A DNA stretch of 13,525 bases, taken from positions 1-13,525 of the forward strand of contig PWKX01000190.1 of assembly GCA_003559585.1 (NCBI GenBank). The letters are read 5' to 3'. The notes below the pieces were generated by a model. The model was given only the letters and a program-made list of their open reading frames with translations, made no database searches and was not told the origin of the DNA. A program made the translations under genes and the position numbers. Every line of letters starts with the position of its first letter. The first letter of the stretch is position 1. This DNA is from Mollicutes bacterium (GTDB lineage: Bacteria > Bacillota_I > Bacilli_A > Izemoplasmatales > Izemoplasmataceae). Positions 7,008 to 13,525 of this stretch are shown one piece after another.

Positions 7008-8681
7008 TTACTCAACCGCAAATAAGTAGCTATATATATCTTGGCCACCATCAATGCTTTCAATTTCAACATCTTCAAAATTTTCAGTGATGTATTTTTT
7101 TAGTTTTTCAATTTCTTTTTTATCGATGTCTTTACCATAGATGATGGTGATGATTTCACTGTCTTCATCAATAAGCTTTTCAATCAATGATTTAGCGGTA
7201 TCTAATCGATCGTGATCGTTTGTGACGATGCCACCATCTTGAATGCCAAGATAGTCACCTTTTTTAATGGTTTTACCATTCATTTTAGTGTCTCTAACCG
7301 CATAGGTGATTTCACCTGTTTTAACATGCGCGATTAATTCTTTCATTTCCTCTACCGCTTCTTCAACATCCGCATTAGCATCAAACATGGTTAATGATGC
7401 ATACCCTTGAGGGATGGTTTTCGCTGGTAAGACAATCACACTTTTATCTTCGATTTCTTTAGATGCGTGTTCGGCAGATAGCATCACGTTTTTATTGTTC
7501 GGAATGATGATGATGTTATCAGCATTAACGCGATCAATCGCATCAATAAAGTCTTGTGTCGATGGGTTCATGGTTTGACCACCGTCAATCACATAATTGA
7601 CACCCATTTCTTTAAATGTATTGCTTAAGCCTTTACCGTTGACAACGGTAATAAGACCAAACTTTTTGCGTGGTCCATCTTCAAAGTCCATATGATGATC
7701 ATGGCCACATGCGTGTGGTTCACCTTCTTGTTCAGGTGAGTGGAGTAAAGTTTCTGTGTGTTGCATGGTCATGTTTTCAATTTTTAAATTAGCAAACTCA
7801 CCATAGTTTTGCCCGATGTTTAAAGCATCTCCTGGTTTCATGGTATGCACATGTACTTTACAAATTTCTTCATCCGCAACCACTACAATAGAATCGCCTA
7901 AACGACTAAGTTGACGAATAAATTTATCACGATTAAATTTTTTGTCATCATCTAATTGAATGATAAACTCTGTACAGTATCCAAACTCTTCTTGTTCCGC
8001 TTCATCAGCTTGTTTCTCAGTTCTAGCCGCAGCTTTACGAGCCGAGCGTTCTTCTTTATAAATTTCACCTTCAAGGGCTGCTAACATCCCTTCAATGATT
8101 ACAATTAACCCAGCACCACCACTGTCAACCACACCTGATTCTTTTAAAACAGGCAATAAATCGGGGGTACGTGCTAGTGAATCGTTTGCTTCTTCTAAGT
8201 AAATTTTTAAGACATCGATCAAGTCATCTTGATCGGTTGCGGCCGCTTCAGCTTTTTCTACCGCTTCTCTAGCGACAGTCAAGATTGTCCCTTCAACAGG
8301 ATTAATGACCGCACCATATGCTTGTTTTACACCTTGTTTTAATCCGTTAATAAACTCTAAAGGTCCAGCGGTTGTTAAGGTTTGAAAAGCTTTTGCAAAA
8401 CCACTAAATAACTGTGATAGTATAACGCCTGAATTGCCTCTAGCGCCCATAAGTAGACCTCTAGATAAAGCTTTACCAATAACTTCTACTGGTTCATTGT
8501 CTAATGATTCAATGGCTTTTACACCAGACATCATCGTAGATTGCATGTTGCTACCTGTATCACCATCTGGTACTGGAAAGACATTTAAATCATTTATATA
8601 TTGATGATTATTTTTAAGTTTAATACTTCCGTTTGTTATGATTAATTTCATTAAATTTCCGTCGATTTGTTTAGGACTCAT
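7008..8681 (-). CDS. fakA: Fatty acid kinase ATP-binding subunit FakA (YloV/DAK2 family)
   Basis: FakA, with a DegV-type FakB fatty-acid carrier, phosphorylates fatty acids to acyl-phosphate for phospholipid synthesis. From ATG 8681 it has 557 residues, matching YloV (~550). The N-terminal DhaL-type kinase domain (~1-205) carries DLNVFPVPDGDTGSNM (31-46) with the Asp ligands for Mg-ATP (D39, D41), then GARGNSGVILSQ (79-90) and DSGGAGL (185-191). A charged linker (205-230) leads to the middle domain with GYCTEF (C235) and KVHVHT (H276, H278), residues conserved in the family and linked to metal binding. A His-rich segment near 322-329 precedes the C-terminal domain. Upstream ATGs exist at 8696, 8687 and 8684, but GGAGG at 8694-8690 is 8 bases before ATG 8681, so that start is preferred. 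The usual partner yloU is missing upstream and no fakB is visible. It has its own promoter and terminator. Confidence 0.93.
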   Translation of the reverse strand: MSPKQIDGNLMKLIITNGSIKLKNNHQYINDLNVFPVPDGDTGSNMQSTMMSGVKAIESLDNEPVEVIGKALSRGLLMGARGNSGVILSQLFSGFAKAFQTLTTAGPLEFINGLKQGVKQAYGAVINPVEGTILTVAREAVEKAEAAATDQDDLIDVLKIYLEEANDSLARTPDLLPVLKESGVVDSGGAGLIVIIEGMLAALEGEIYKEERSARKAAARTEKQADEAEQEEFGYCTEFIIQLDDDKKFNRDKFIRQLSRLGDSIVVVADEEICKVHVHTMKPGDALNIGQNYGEFANLKIENMTMQHTETLLHSPEQEGEPHACGHDHHMDFEDGPRKKFGLITVVNGKGLSNTFKEMGVNYVIDGGQTMNPSTQDFIDAIDRVNADNIIIIPNNKNVMLSAEHASKEIEDKSVIVLPAKTIPQGYASLTMFDANADVEEAVEEMKELIAHVKTGEITYAVRDTKMNGKTIKKGDYLGIQDGGIVTNDHDRLDTAKSLIEKLIDEDSEIITIIYGKDIDKKEIEKLKKYITENFEDVEIESIDGGQDIYSYLFAVE

Positions 8682-8771
8682 CATCATGGCCTCCATTAAT
8701 TTTTTTGGGGTTTTATATTGATTATCATATTCAATTTTTTGTTTGATTGCCTTAATAAATATAGCTATTTT

Positions 8772-8800
8772 ATTTTATCATACACCCGCTTCAATTGCAA
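8772..8800 (-). promoter_or_regulatory. Promoter for fakA
   Basis: On the minus strand, TTGCAA (8800-8795) is separated by exactly 17 bases from TAAAAT (8777-8772), with a TGn immediately before the -10. Transcription would start near 8765, giving a leader of about 85 bases. No obvious hairpin or small ORF was seen in that leader. Confidence 0.68.
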
Positions 8801-8845
8801 CATATTAGACATATAGACACTTTAGCAACTTTTTTTCAAAAATAC

Positions 8846-8873
8846 TTGCAATGAAATGATTTTATGGTATAAT
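8846..8873 (+). promoter_or_regulatory. Promoter for rpmB
   Basis: TTGCAA (8846-8851), a 16-base spacer and a perfect TATAAT (8868-8873), preceded by TGG, which makes an extended -10. Expected start of transcription is near 8880, about 38 bases before rpmB. Its -35 is the same self-complementary hexamer as that of the divergent fakA promoter 45 bases away. Confidence 0.82.
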
Positions 8874-8917
8874 TTATTAGGTTTCAGACTTGCATCTTGA
8901 ATGGAGGGTTATAAACC

Positions 8918-9109
8918 ATGGCAAAAGAATGTTATATTACTGGTAAAAAGAACTTATCCGGCAATAACCGTTCGTTTTCATTGAACGCAACACGTAGAAA
9001 ATGGAAAGCGAACCTACAAAAGGTAAGAATCATTGATGAAAATGGTGAGAAGAAAACCGTATGGGTTTCTGCTCGCGCGCTTAAAAAAAGCAATCTTACC
9101 AGAGCTTAA
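8918..9109 (+). CDS. rpmB: 50S ribosomal protein L28
   Basis: L28 is a small basic protein of the large ribosomal subunit. The 63-residue product has the family pattern: MAKECYITGKK at the start, then GNNRSFSLNATRRKW, ANLQKVRI and VSARALKKS. Only one cysteine (C5) is present and there are no CxxC pairs, so it is the zinc-free form. GGAGGG (8903-8908) sits 9 bases before the ATG. It is the only plus-strand gene in the window. Its opposite orientation between thiN and fakA (yloV) matches the arrangement in Bacillus, supporting vertical inheritance. It has its own promoter and is followed by two hairpins. Confidence 0.98.
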   Translation: MAKECYITGKKNLSGNNRSFSLNATRRKWKANLQKVRIIDENGEKKTVWVSARALKKSNLTRA

Positions 9110-9127
9110 TCAAACGTTACTAGCTCG

Positions 9128-9149
9128 AAAAGCCGTTTATACGGCTTTT
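9128..9149 (+). terminator. Terminator after rpmB
   Basis: Nine-base stem AAAAGCCGT (9128-9136) / ACGGCTTTT (9141-9149) with a TTAT loop, 18 bases after the rpmB stop. The T-rich side is part of the stem and is followed by ATTAT, so termination may be incomplete here; a second hairpin follows downstream. Confidence 0.75.
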
Positions 9150-9180
9150 ATTATGCATAAATCTCCCCTTCTTTTTTTTG

Positions 9181-9217
9181 AAAAAACACTGTACTTGGAC
9201 AGTGTTTTTTTATTTTA
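9181..9217. terminator. Bidirectional terminator between rpmB and thiN
   Basis: Twelve-base perfect stem AAAAAACACTGT (9181-9192) / ACAGTGTTTTTT (9199-9210) with a 6-base loop. On the plus strand the T run continues to 9211 and the sequence stays T-rich (TATTTTAT); on the minus strand the stem also ends in six T. It can therefore stop rpmB transcripts from one side and thiN transcripts from the other. Its right arm touches the last base of the thiN stop codon. Confidence 0.85.
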
Positions 9218-9818
9218 TATCGTTATTAGCAATCACCAACAATAACCCTTTTTCAAAGGAGAGTCTGCCTGATCCTTCGTTTGATACACCTAGCGGATCG
9301 TCTATCTCTAAATCATAGGATTGTAGTTCATATTTAAACCCTTGAAGCGTTAACGACTTAACCGTTTTTAATGCAAAAAAAGACACATAATCATATTCAT
9401 GTTGCAGTTCATGGGTCCCTGGTTTTAAAGCTGTCATCATATGGTGATCGGTATAAAACGTGATGGGCCCTTTTTTTAACCATAAAAGGTTCGCATACGT
9501 GTGATCAATACGACCACCTATGCCGCCATATATATGAATGTTTTCAGGGTTTAAAGCCAACGCTTCTTTGATAACCAACGCTGAATCGGTATCGTCTTTT
9601 TCTGATTGAACATGTTTTATGTGTTTGGCATGTTGTTTGATATATGGATACATGTTTGGTTCAATCGAATCAAAATCACCGATTGCCAAATCTAGAGGGT
9701 ATCCTTTTTTTAGTGCTTGATAAGCCCCTTTGTCTACACCCATATACACGGTATTAGAACTGGGGTTATACTCAGGAAACGTATAATTCATAGGTCCGAT
9801 AAAAATCACGACATCCAT
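9210..9818 (-). CDS. thiN: Thiamine pyrophosphokinase (ThiN type)
   Basis: Transfers pyrophosphate from ATP to thiamine, giving the cofactor thiamine diphosphate. It lets the cell use imported thiamine. The 202-residue length is typical. Motifs seen are GVDKGA (27-32), GDFDS (47-51), EKDDTD (73-78) and GGIGGRIDHTYAN (98-110), which build the nucleotide and Mg sites. A C-terminal GVSNE (177-181) belongs to the thiamine-binding half. The ATG at 9818 overlaps the rpe stop codon by one base (TAATG), so translation is probably coupled; there is only a weak Shine-Dalgarno. Order rsgA-rpe-thiN is the same as in Bacillus (yloQ-rpe-yloS). No spoVM-like small gene lies between thiN and rpmB. A terminator directly follows. 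Confidence 0.96.
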   Translation of the reverse strand: MDVVIFIGPMNYTFPEYNPSSNTVYMGVDKGAYQALKKGYPLDLAIGDFDSIEPNMYPYIKQHAKHIKHVQSEKDDTDSALVIKEALALNPENIHIYGGIGGRIDHTYANLLWLKKGPITFYTDHHMMTALKPGTHELQHEYDYVSFFALKTVKSLTLQGFKYELQSYDLEIDDPLGVSNEGSGRLSFEKGLLLVIANNDIK

Positions 9819-10453
9819 TATTTTAACCGCTCGATTTGTGACTTTCGATCACTGGCTTTAAATACATATGAACCTGCTACTAATACATCAACGCCTGCTT
9901 GCTTACAAATAGCTGCTGTTTCTTCATTGATTCCGCCATCCACCACAATATCATAATGGTAGTTATGTTTGGTTTTTAAAGATGCCAACCGTTTCATTTT
10001 TTCAACCGTTTCATACATAAAGGTTTGACCACCAAAGCCTGGTTCAACACTCATCACAAGCACGACATCTAAATCTTTTAAATATGGTTCAATGGCATCA
10101 ACCGCTGTGTTTGGTTTAATCGATAAGCCCGCTTTAACATTTTTGGCATGCAATGCATCAATCAAAGCTTGTGGTGATTTCACCGCTTCAATGTGAAAGG
10201 TAATGTGATCACTACCCGCATCAATAAACGCATCCATGTACCGTTCAGGTTCAGAAATCATTAAGTGCGTATCAAAGGGCAGATCAGTATGTTTTCTAAT
10301 CGATTTCACCACCGCAGGCCCAATCGATATATTCGGTACAAAATGACCATCCATCACATCCACATGAATCCAATCTGCGTGTTCAGCTACGCTGAGTACA
10401 TCCTCTTTTAATTGACTAAAATCAGCTGCTAAAATTGACGGTGCTATTTTCAT
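9818..10453 (-). CDS. rpe: Ribulose-phosphate 3-epimerase
   Basis: Interconverts ribulose 5-phosphate and xylulose 5-phosphate in the non-oxidative pentose phosphate pathway. From ATG 10453 the TIM-barrel protein has 211 residues and starts MKIAPSILAADF, as usual. Metal and catalytic positions are intact: H30 and D32 in HVDVMDG, H63 in FDTHLMI, and D172 in VDGGI. The phosphate-binding loop EPGFGGQ (137-143) is present. The longer frame starts at GTG 10462, but this GTG is part of the Shine-Dalgarno AGAGGTG that serves ATG 10453. It follows rsgA by 11 bases and overlaps thiN by one base. Confidence 0.97.
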   Translation of the reverse strand: MKIAPSILAADFSQLKEDVLSVAEHADWIHVDVMDGHFVPNISIGPAVVKSIRKHTDLPFDTHLMISEPERYMDAFIDAGSDHITFHIEAVKSPQALIDALHAKNVKAGLSIKPNTAVDAIEPYLKDLDVVLVMSVEPGFGGQTFMYETVEKMKRLASLKTKHNYHYDIVVDGGINEETAAICKQAGVDVLVAGSYVFKASDRKSQIERLK

Positions 10454-10464
10454 GTTTATCACCT

Positions 10465-11331
10465 CTAGTATTTCGGTTTTATTTGTTTGATTTCTTCATA
10501 AATCCGCACATAGTTATCGTAACGGTTTTTTGGTATTTCATAGTTTTCGACTGCCTTTTTAACCGCACAACCTGGTTCATTTAAGTGTTGACACCCTCTG
10601 AATTTACATAGGTTAGAACGTTCATAAAAGTCAATGTAATAATTCGGTAAATCTACCGCATCAATGCCTTCAAAATCAAGTTTACTAAAGCCTGGGGTAT
10701 CCGCAACTAAGCCGCCTGAAATTGGCAATAGTTCAGAATGTTTGGTTGTGTGTTTCCCTCTACCAAGTGCTTTAGAAGTCGGTTGGGTTTTTAACGACAA
10801 AGACGGGTCTAACGCATTTAATAAACTGCTTTTTCCACTGCCTGTTTGACCAGCCAATACTGTGATTTTATCTTTAAAAACATCACTAAGTTGTTCAAGG
10901 GTTTCTTTTTGCTTTGCACTCACGTAATACACATCATAGTGTCGTTCATAATAAAGCAAATCATCTTGGAGTTGTCTGCGTTCTTCTTTCGTTAATAAAT
11001 CAATCTTATTAACCACAATCACAGCTTTAATATCTTCTTTTTCCGCATGAATTAAAAAACGGTCTAACAAAAAGAAACTAAACGCTGGGTTTTTAACCCC
11101 ATTGATGATGAATGCTTGATCAACATTAGCCACAGCGGGCCGGTGTAACTCATTTTTTCTAGGTTCTAACTTGGTGATTAAATCATCGTCAAATTGAACC
11201 ATATCGCCAACTTTAGGATGTTTTTTTTCATGTCTGAAAACCCCGCGTGGTTTGACCACTGTGGTTTGTTGTTGTTCATCGATGACACTGTATTGACCAC
11301 CGATCAGTTTGATAATTCTTCCTTGCTTCAT
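10465..11331 (-). CDS. rsgA: Ribosome small-subunit GTPase RsgA
   Basis: Late 30S-assembly GTPase. From ATG 11331 it has 288 residues. An N-terminal OB-like domain (~1-68) precedes a circularly permuted GTPase domain in which NKID (108-111, G4) comes before the P-loop GQTGSGKSS (161-169, G1) and DTPG (211-214, G3). Switch I contains GRGKHTT (190-196). The C-terminal zinc site is complete: C242, C247, H249 and C255. The P-loop has TGS where the common form is SGVGKSS. The long frame would begin at GTG 11337, which belongs to GAGGTG, the Shine-Dalgarno for ATG 11331. The upstream permease stop codon (TGA, 11341-11339) overlaps that Shine-Dalgarno, so the genes look translationally coupled. In Bacillus the upstream neighbours are prpC and prkC; here it is an ABC permease. 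Confidence 0.97.
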   Translation of the reverse strand: MKQGRIIKLIGGQYSVIDEQQQTTVVKPRGVFRHEKKHPKVGDMVQFDDDLITKLEPRKNELHRPAVANVDQAFIINGVKNPAFSFFLLDRFLIHAEKEDIKAVIVVNKIDLLTKEERRQLQDDLLYYERHYDVYYVSAKQKETLEQLSDVFKDKITVLAGQTGSGKSSLLNALDPSLSLKTQPTSKALGRGKHTTKHSELLPISGGLVADTPGFSKLDFEGIDAVDLPNYYIDFYERSNLCKFRGCQHLNEPGCAVKKAVENYEIPKNRYDNYVRIYEEIKQIKPKY

Positions 11332-11338
11332 AAACACC

Positions 11339-13525
11339 TCATACTTGATATAGTTTCAGCGCTTTACTTAAGCTAACGCGTTTAACTTTTTGTTTTGCAT
11401 GTGTGGTTGCAATCATGAAAATGATACCATAAAGTGCAGCGATTACAAGCACGTAAGGCGCTTTTAGCGATAAGGGCAACACAAATTGATACTCATGTGC
11501 GAAATATTGAGTGATGAGGTTGAAACTTAGTTGTGATAAAGGAATAAGCGCCATAAAAACCACAACATTCAACCATTGATAGCCGCCAAGTAATAAGCGG
11601 TAGGCTTCTTTTGGATGATAGCCAAGTACTTTTAATATCGAAATATGGTAATCATGATCATCCACCAGTAACAGTGAGAGCAAATACACAATCACAAACC
11701 CGACAAACAAACCAACCCCAACAATGAGATATAGCATCGACAACACAAGATCATTCATCTGTTCTACTTCTGATAGCAAACGATCTACAGAAAACACTTC
11801 ATGAAAAGCATCCTGATCTAAAGCCTCTTGAGCGTATACGACATTATAATAATGTTCATCTTCATAGACCGCTTCAGCCAACAAAGACCTATCAGTAAAG
11901 ACATGGGTACCAGGATATATATCAGCAATCGCTAAGACATCAAAATTTAGGGTTGTTTGACCAATATGCACATCAACCGCATCGCCAACTGTAAGCCCAC
12001 TCATCAACGCAAAGCTTTTAGACAACACCAACCCTTCTTTTAAATACTCTAAAAGATCGCGCCCTGTTTCATCACTCAACGGGTGTAATTGTTGGTCATC
12101 ACTCAAGCCAATCAATTGTGTTTGTTGGTGATTCATCACCGCCTGGATTTCCAGTGCTTTTTCACCGACATCATCATCGGTTAAAGGCATGTAGCCCATA
12201 TAGCGGATATCTGTGCTATTATAATAGGCTTCCACCGTTTCATCAAAGACATCAAGCATGCTGATGGCTAAGAAACTTAAATAAACCGCAAACATGATCC
12301 CTAAAACATAAACAACCACTTTTGAAAACTGTCTAGTCATAAACGTGATTTGCATTCTAAGGGTAAAAAAGAGCCTTGAAGTTAAGGTTTTAACCCCTTT
12401 AAAAATGGGCCCCATTGACATCTCAACCCTCGTTTCAATCAATGTTAATGCTGGTTTATTTAACAACCGGTACATCATCAATAAGGAAAACCCGTTCAAA
12501 ACCACAAAAGGAACCAATACTGCCACAAAAAGCGACATTAAAGAAAAACGCACCTGTGCCTCAGGCAGTAAATAAAACGATAAATATAAATCACGGAACC
12601 AAGGCGCAATCACATACCCTAAAAAATAACCTAGCAACAAAAACGATAAGGAAAAAATGATTAAATGTTTTAAATAAGGTCCTATTAATGCTTTTTGGTG
12701 GTAGCCAAGCGCCTTTAACAATCCAAATACTTTTCGGTCATGTTCCACATGTTTTCGCATCATTAAAGTTGCAATCACAATGCCAATCACCGCAATTAAC
12801 ACACTCATAAATAATCCAGCCGCGTAAGACCCAGCGATTTCATCATAAATGGCCCCACTGCGAACGTTGTTTTCTGTTAGTGTCATGGTTTGAACATACA
12901 CACTTAAATCATCATGGTCTTGATAAAACCCTTGTGATGTAAATGGTTCATCTTCAAACACACCAGAAAACACATATTGCGGTAAATCAACACGGGTTTC
13001 AAACACGTCATCATGCACAAGCGCTAAGGTTTGATTTTGTGTGCCAAACATCAACATGTGGTCAATGACTGGTAGGTTATAATCCGGAAATAACACAAAC
13101 CCAGAGATGGTATAAACACGACCTTCCAAGGTGATCTCATCACCAATGGTTAAATCATGATGAAGCGCATAATGTTTTAAGATTGCTATTTCATCAATGT
13201 TTTGCGGTGCTTGACCATCTGTTATTTCACTTAAATTAATCTCGCTAGCGTCTTTAAAAAAACGCACACGATGTGCTTCATCATTCATTTCGATATGTGC
13301 ATCACTAAATAACCTTAGTTCAAGCGAGACATCAAGTTGTGTTTCTAAGAATGCTTTACGCTGAAAAATGACCGTGTTAAAACACGACCGATCCTCAAGA
13401 TATAAAGCGTCTAAATCTCTTGAGGTTAACCCACACGTATCTAATACAAGCGACTTTTCATCGTCACTTAAAAACGGATTAATATCAAACATAAAATCTT
13501 CTTGATTGGTTCTTTCTAAGTAAGG
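11339..13525 (-). CDS. FtsX-type ABC transporter permease, 5' end outside window
   Basis: The frame is open to the right edge: reading on from the internal ATG at 13492 there are 11 further codons and no stop, so the start is not in this window. At least 728 residues are present. Numbering from ATG 13492, a long acidic extracytoplasmic domain (~1-220) is followed by membrane helices at ~224-245, 272-296 and 317-342. Another helix lies at ~392-412, then a second extracytoplasmic domain (~415-580), then helices at ~583-610, 637-660 and 678-696. Both three-helix modules contain the same cytoplasmic turn, LLKALGYHQKAL (258-269) and ILKVLGYHPKEA (619-630), the coupling-helix region expected to contact the ATPase. 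This is the duplicated FtsX/MacB-like layout of peptide- or lipid-related permeases; one N-terminal helix is expected beyond the edge. No ATPase is visible here. The substrate is unknown. It ends in TGA, 7 bases before rsgA. Confidence 0.9.
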   Translation of the reverse strand, partial: PYLERTNQEDFMFDINPFLSDDEKSLVLDTCGLTSRDLDALYLEDRSCFNTVIFQRKAFLETQLDVSLELRLFSDAHIEMNDEAHRVRFFKDASEINLSEITDGQAPQNIDEIAILKHYALHHDLTIGDEITLEGRVYTISGFVLFPDYNLPVIDHMLMFGTQNQTLALVHDDVFETRVDLPQYVFSGVFEDEPFTSQGFYQDHDDLSVYVQTMTLTENNVRSGAIYDEIAGSYAAGLFMSVLIAVIGIVIATLMMRKHVEHDRKVFGLLKALGYHQKALIGPYLKHLIIFSLSFLLLGYFLGYVIAPWFRDLYLSFYLLPEAQVRFSLMSLFVAVLVPFVVLNGFSLLMMYRLLNKPALTLIETRVEMSMGPIFKGVKTLTSRLFFTLRMQITFMTRQFSKVVVYVLGIMFAVYLSFLAISMLDVFDETVEAYYNSTDIRYMGYMPLTDDDVGEKALEIQAVMNHQQTQLIGLSDDQQLHPLSDETGRDLLEYLKEGLVLSKSFALMSGLTVGDAVDVHIGQTTLNFDVLAIADIYPGTHVFTDRSLLAEAVYEDEHYYNVVYAQEALDQDAFHEVFSVDRLLSEVEQMNDLVLSMLYLIVGVGLFVGFVIVYLLSLLLVDDHDYHISILKVLGYHPKEAYRLLLGGYQWLNVVVFMALIPLSQLSFNLITQYFAHEYQFVLPLSLKAPYVLVIAALYGIIFMIATTHAKQKVKRVSLSKALKLYQV

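Noticed and set aside
9033..9245. 70-codon plus-strand frame overlapping rpmB, and a possible spoVM-like small gene
   Set aside because: It runs through the end of rpmB and both terminator hairpins in another frame and has no ribosome-binding site. No SpoVM-like sequence is seen.
9210..11331. TPP riboswitch for the thiN gene run
   Set aside because: thiN overlaps rpe and there is no leader region that could contain a riboswitch fold.
12345..12660. Two plus-strand frames of 76 and 81 codons
   Set aside because: They are antisense shadows of the permease, with no start signals.
1..13525. Mycoplasma code (TGA as Trp)
   Set aside because: Several genes end properly at TGA and all Trp codons in conserved motifs are TGG, so the standard code applies.
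1..13525. CRISPR array, insertion sequence, tRNA or prophage
   Set aside because: No regularly spaced repeats, transposase motifs, terminal inverted repeats or cloverleaf-like sequences were found by eye.

Overview
This AT-rich window comes from a low-GC Gram-positive (Firmicutes/Tenericutes-type) chromosome. All intact reading frames work with the standard code: plsX, recG, the permease and the 409-residue gene all end in TGA, and every Trp is TGG. That excludes the Mycoplasma/Spiroplasma code. The gene order rsgA-rpe-thiN / rpmB (opposed) / fakA(yloV)-recG-plsX-rnc is the well-known Bacillus-type housekeeping block. The compact form lacks spoVM, yloU, fapR, fabD, fabG, acpP and smc and has dnaD-nth attached, which suggests an Acholeplasma-like or Izemoplasma-like mollicute. 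That placement is inference from gene order and codon use only.

Layout, left to right. 1-560: 5' part of a MATE-family efflux transporter, running off the left edge (minus strand). 616-1845: an unrecognised, helical, TPR-like soluble protein (minus). 1951-1979: terminator of the next operon. 1991-4929: nth, dnaD, rnc and plsX (minus), overlapping or nearly touching, driven at least in part by an extended -10 promoter in front of plsX. 5003-6949: recG. 6973-7000: strong terminator between fakA and recG. 7008-8681: fakA. 8682-8917: divergent promoter region. 8918-9109: rpmB, the only plus-strand gene, followed by two hairpins that separate it from converging thiN. 9210-11331: thiN, rpe and rsgA, tightly packed. 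11339 to the right edge: a large FtsX-type ABC permease that is still open at the edge.

The genes are mostly core functions: ribosome assembly and translation (RsgA, L28, RNase III), DNA repair and replication (RecG, Nth, DnaD), lipid precursor supply (FakA and PlsX, which both deal in acyl-phosphate), thiamine diphosphate formation (ThiN) and the pentose phosphate pathway (Rpe). For several genes the longest ORF begins too early. In plsX, rpe and rsgA the upstream GTG lies inside or beside the Shine-Dalgarno sequence of the true ATG, and fakA and rnc also have better internal ATGs. Corrected starts are used here.

I found no CRISPR array, insertion sequence, tRNA, rRNA, prophage or clear new defence system. 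The entries most worth a second look are the unrecognised gene at 616-1845, the terminator immediately in front of recG, the FakA/PlsX pairing without fatty-acid synthesis genes, and the shared TGn extended -10 promoter architecture.
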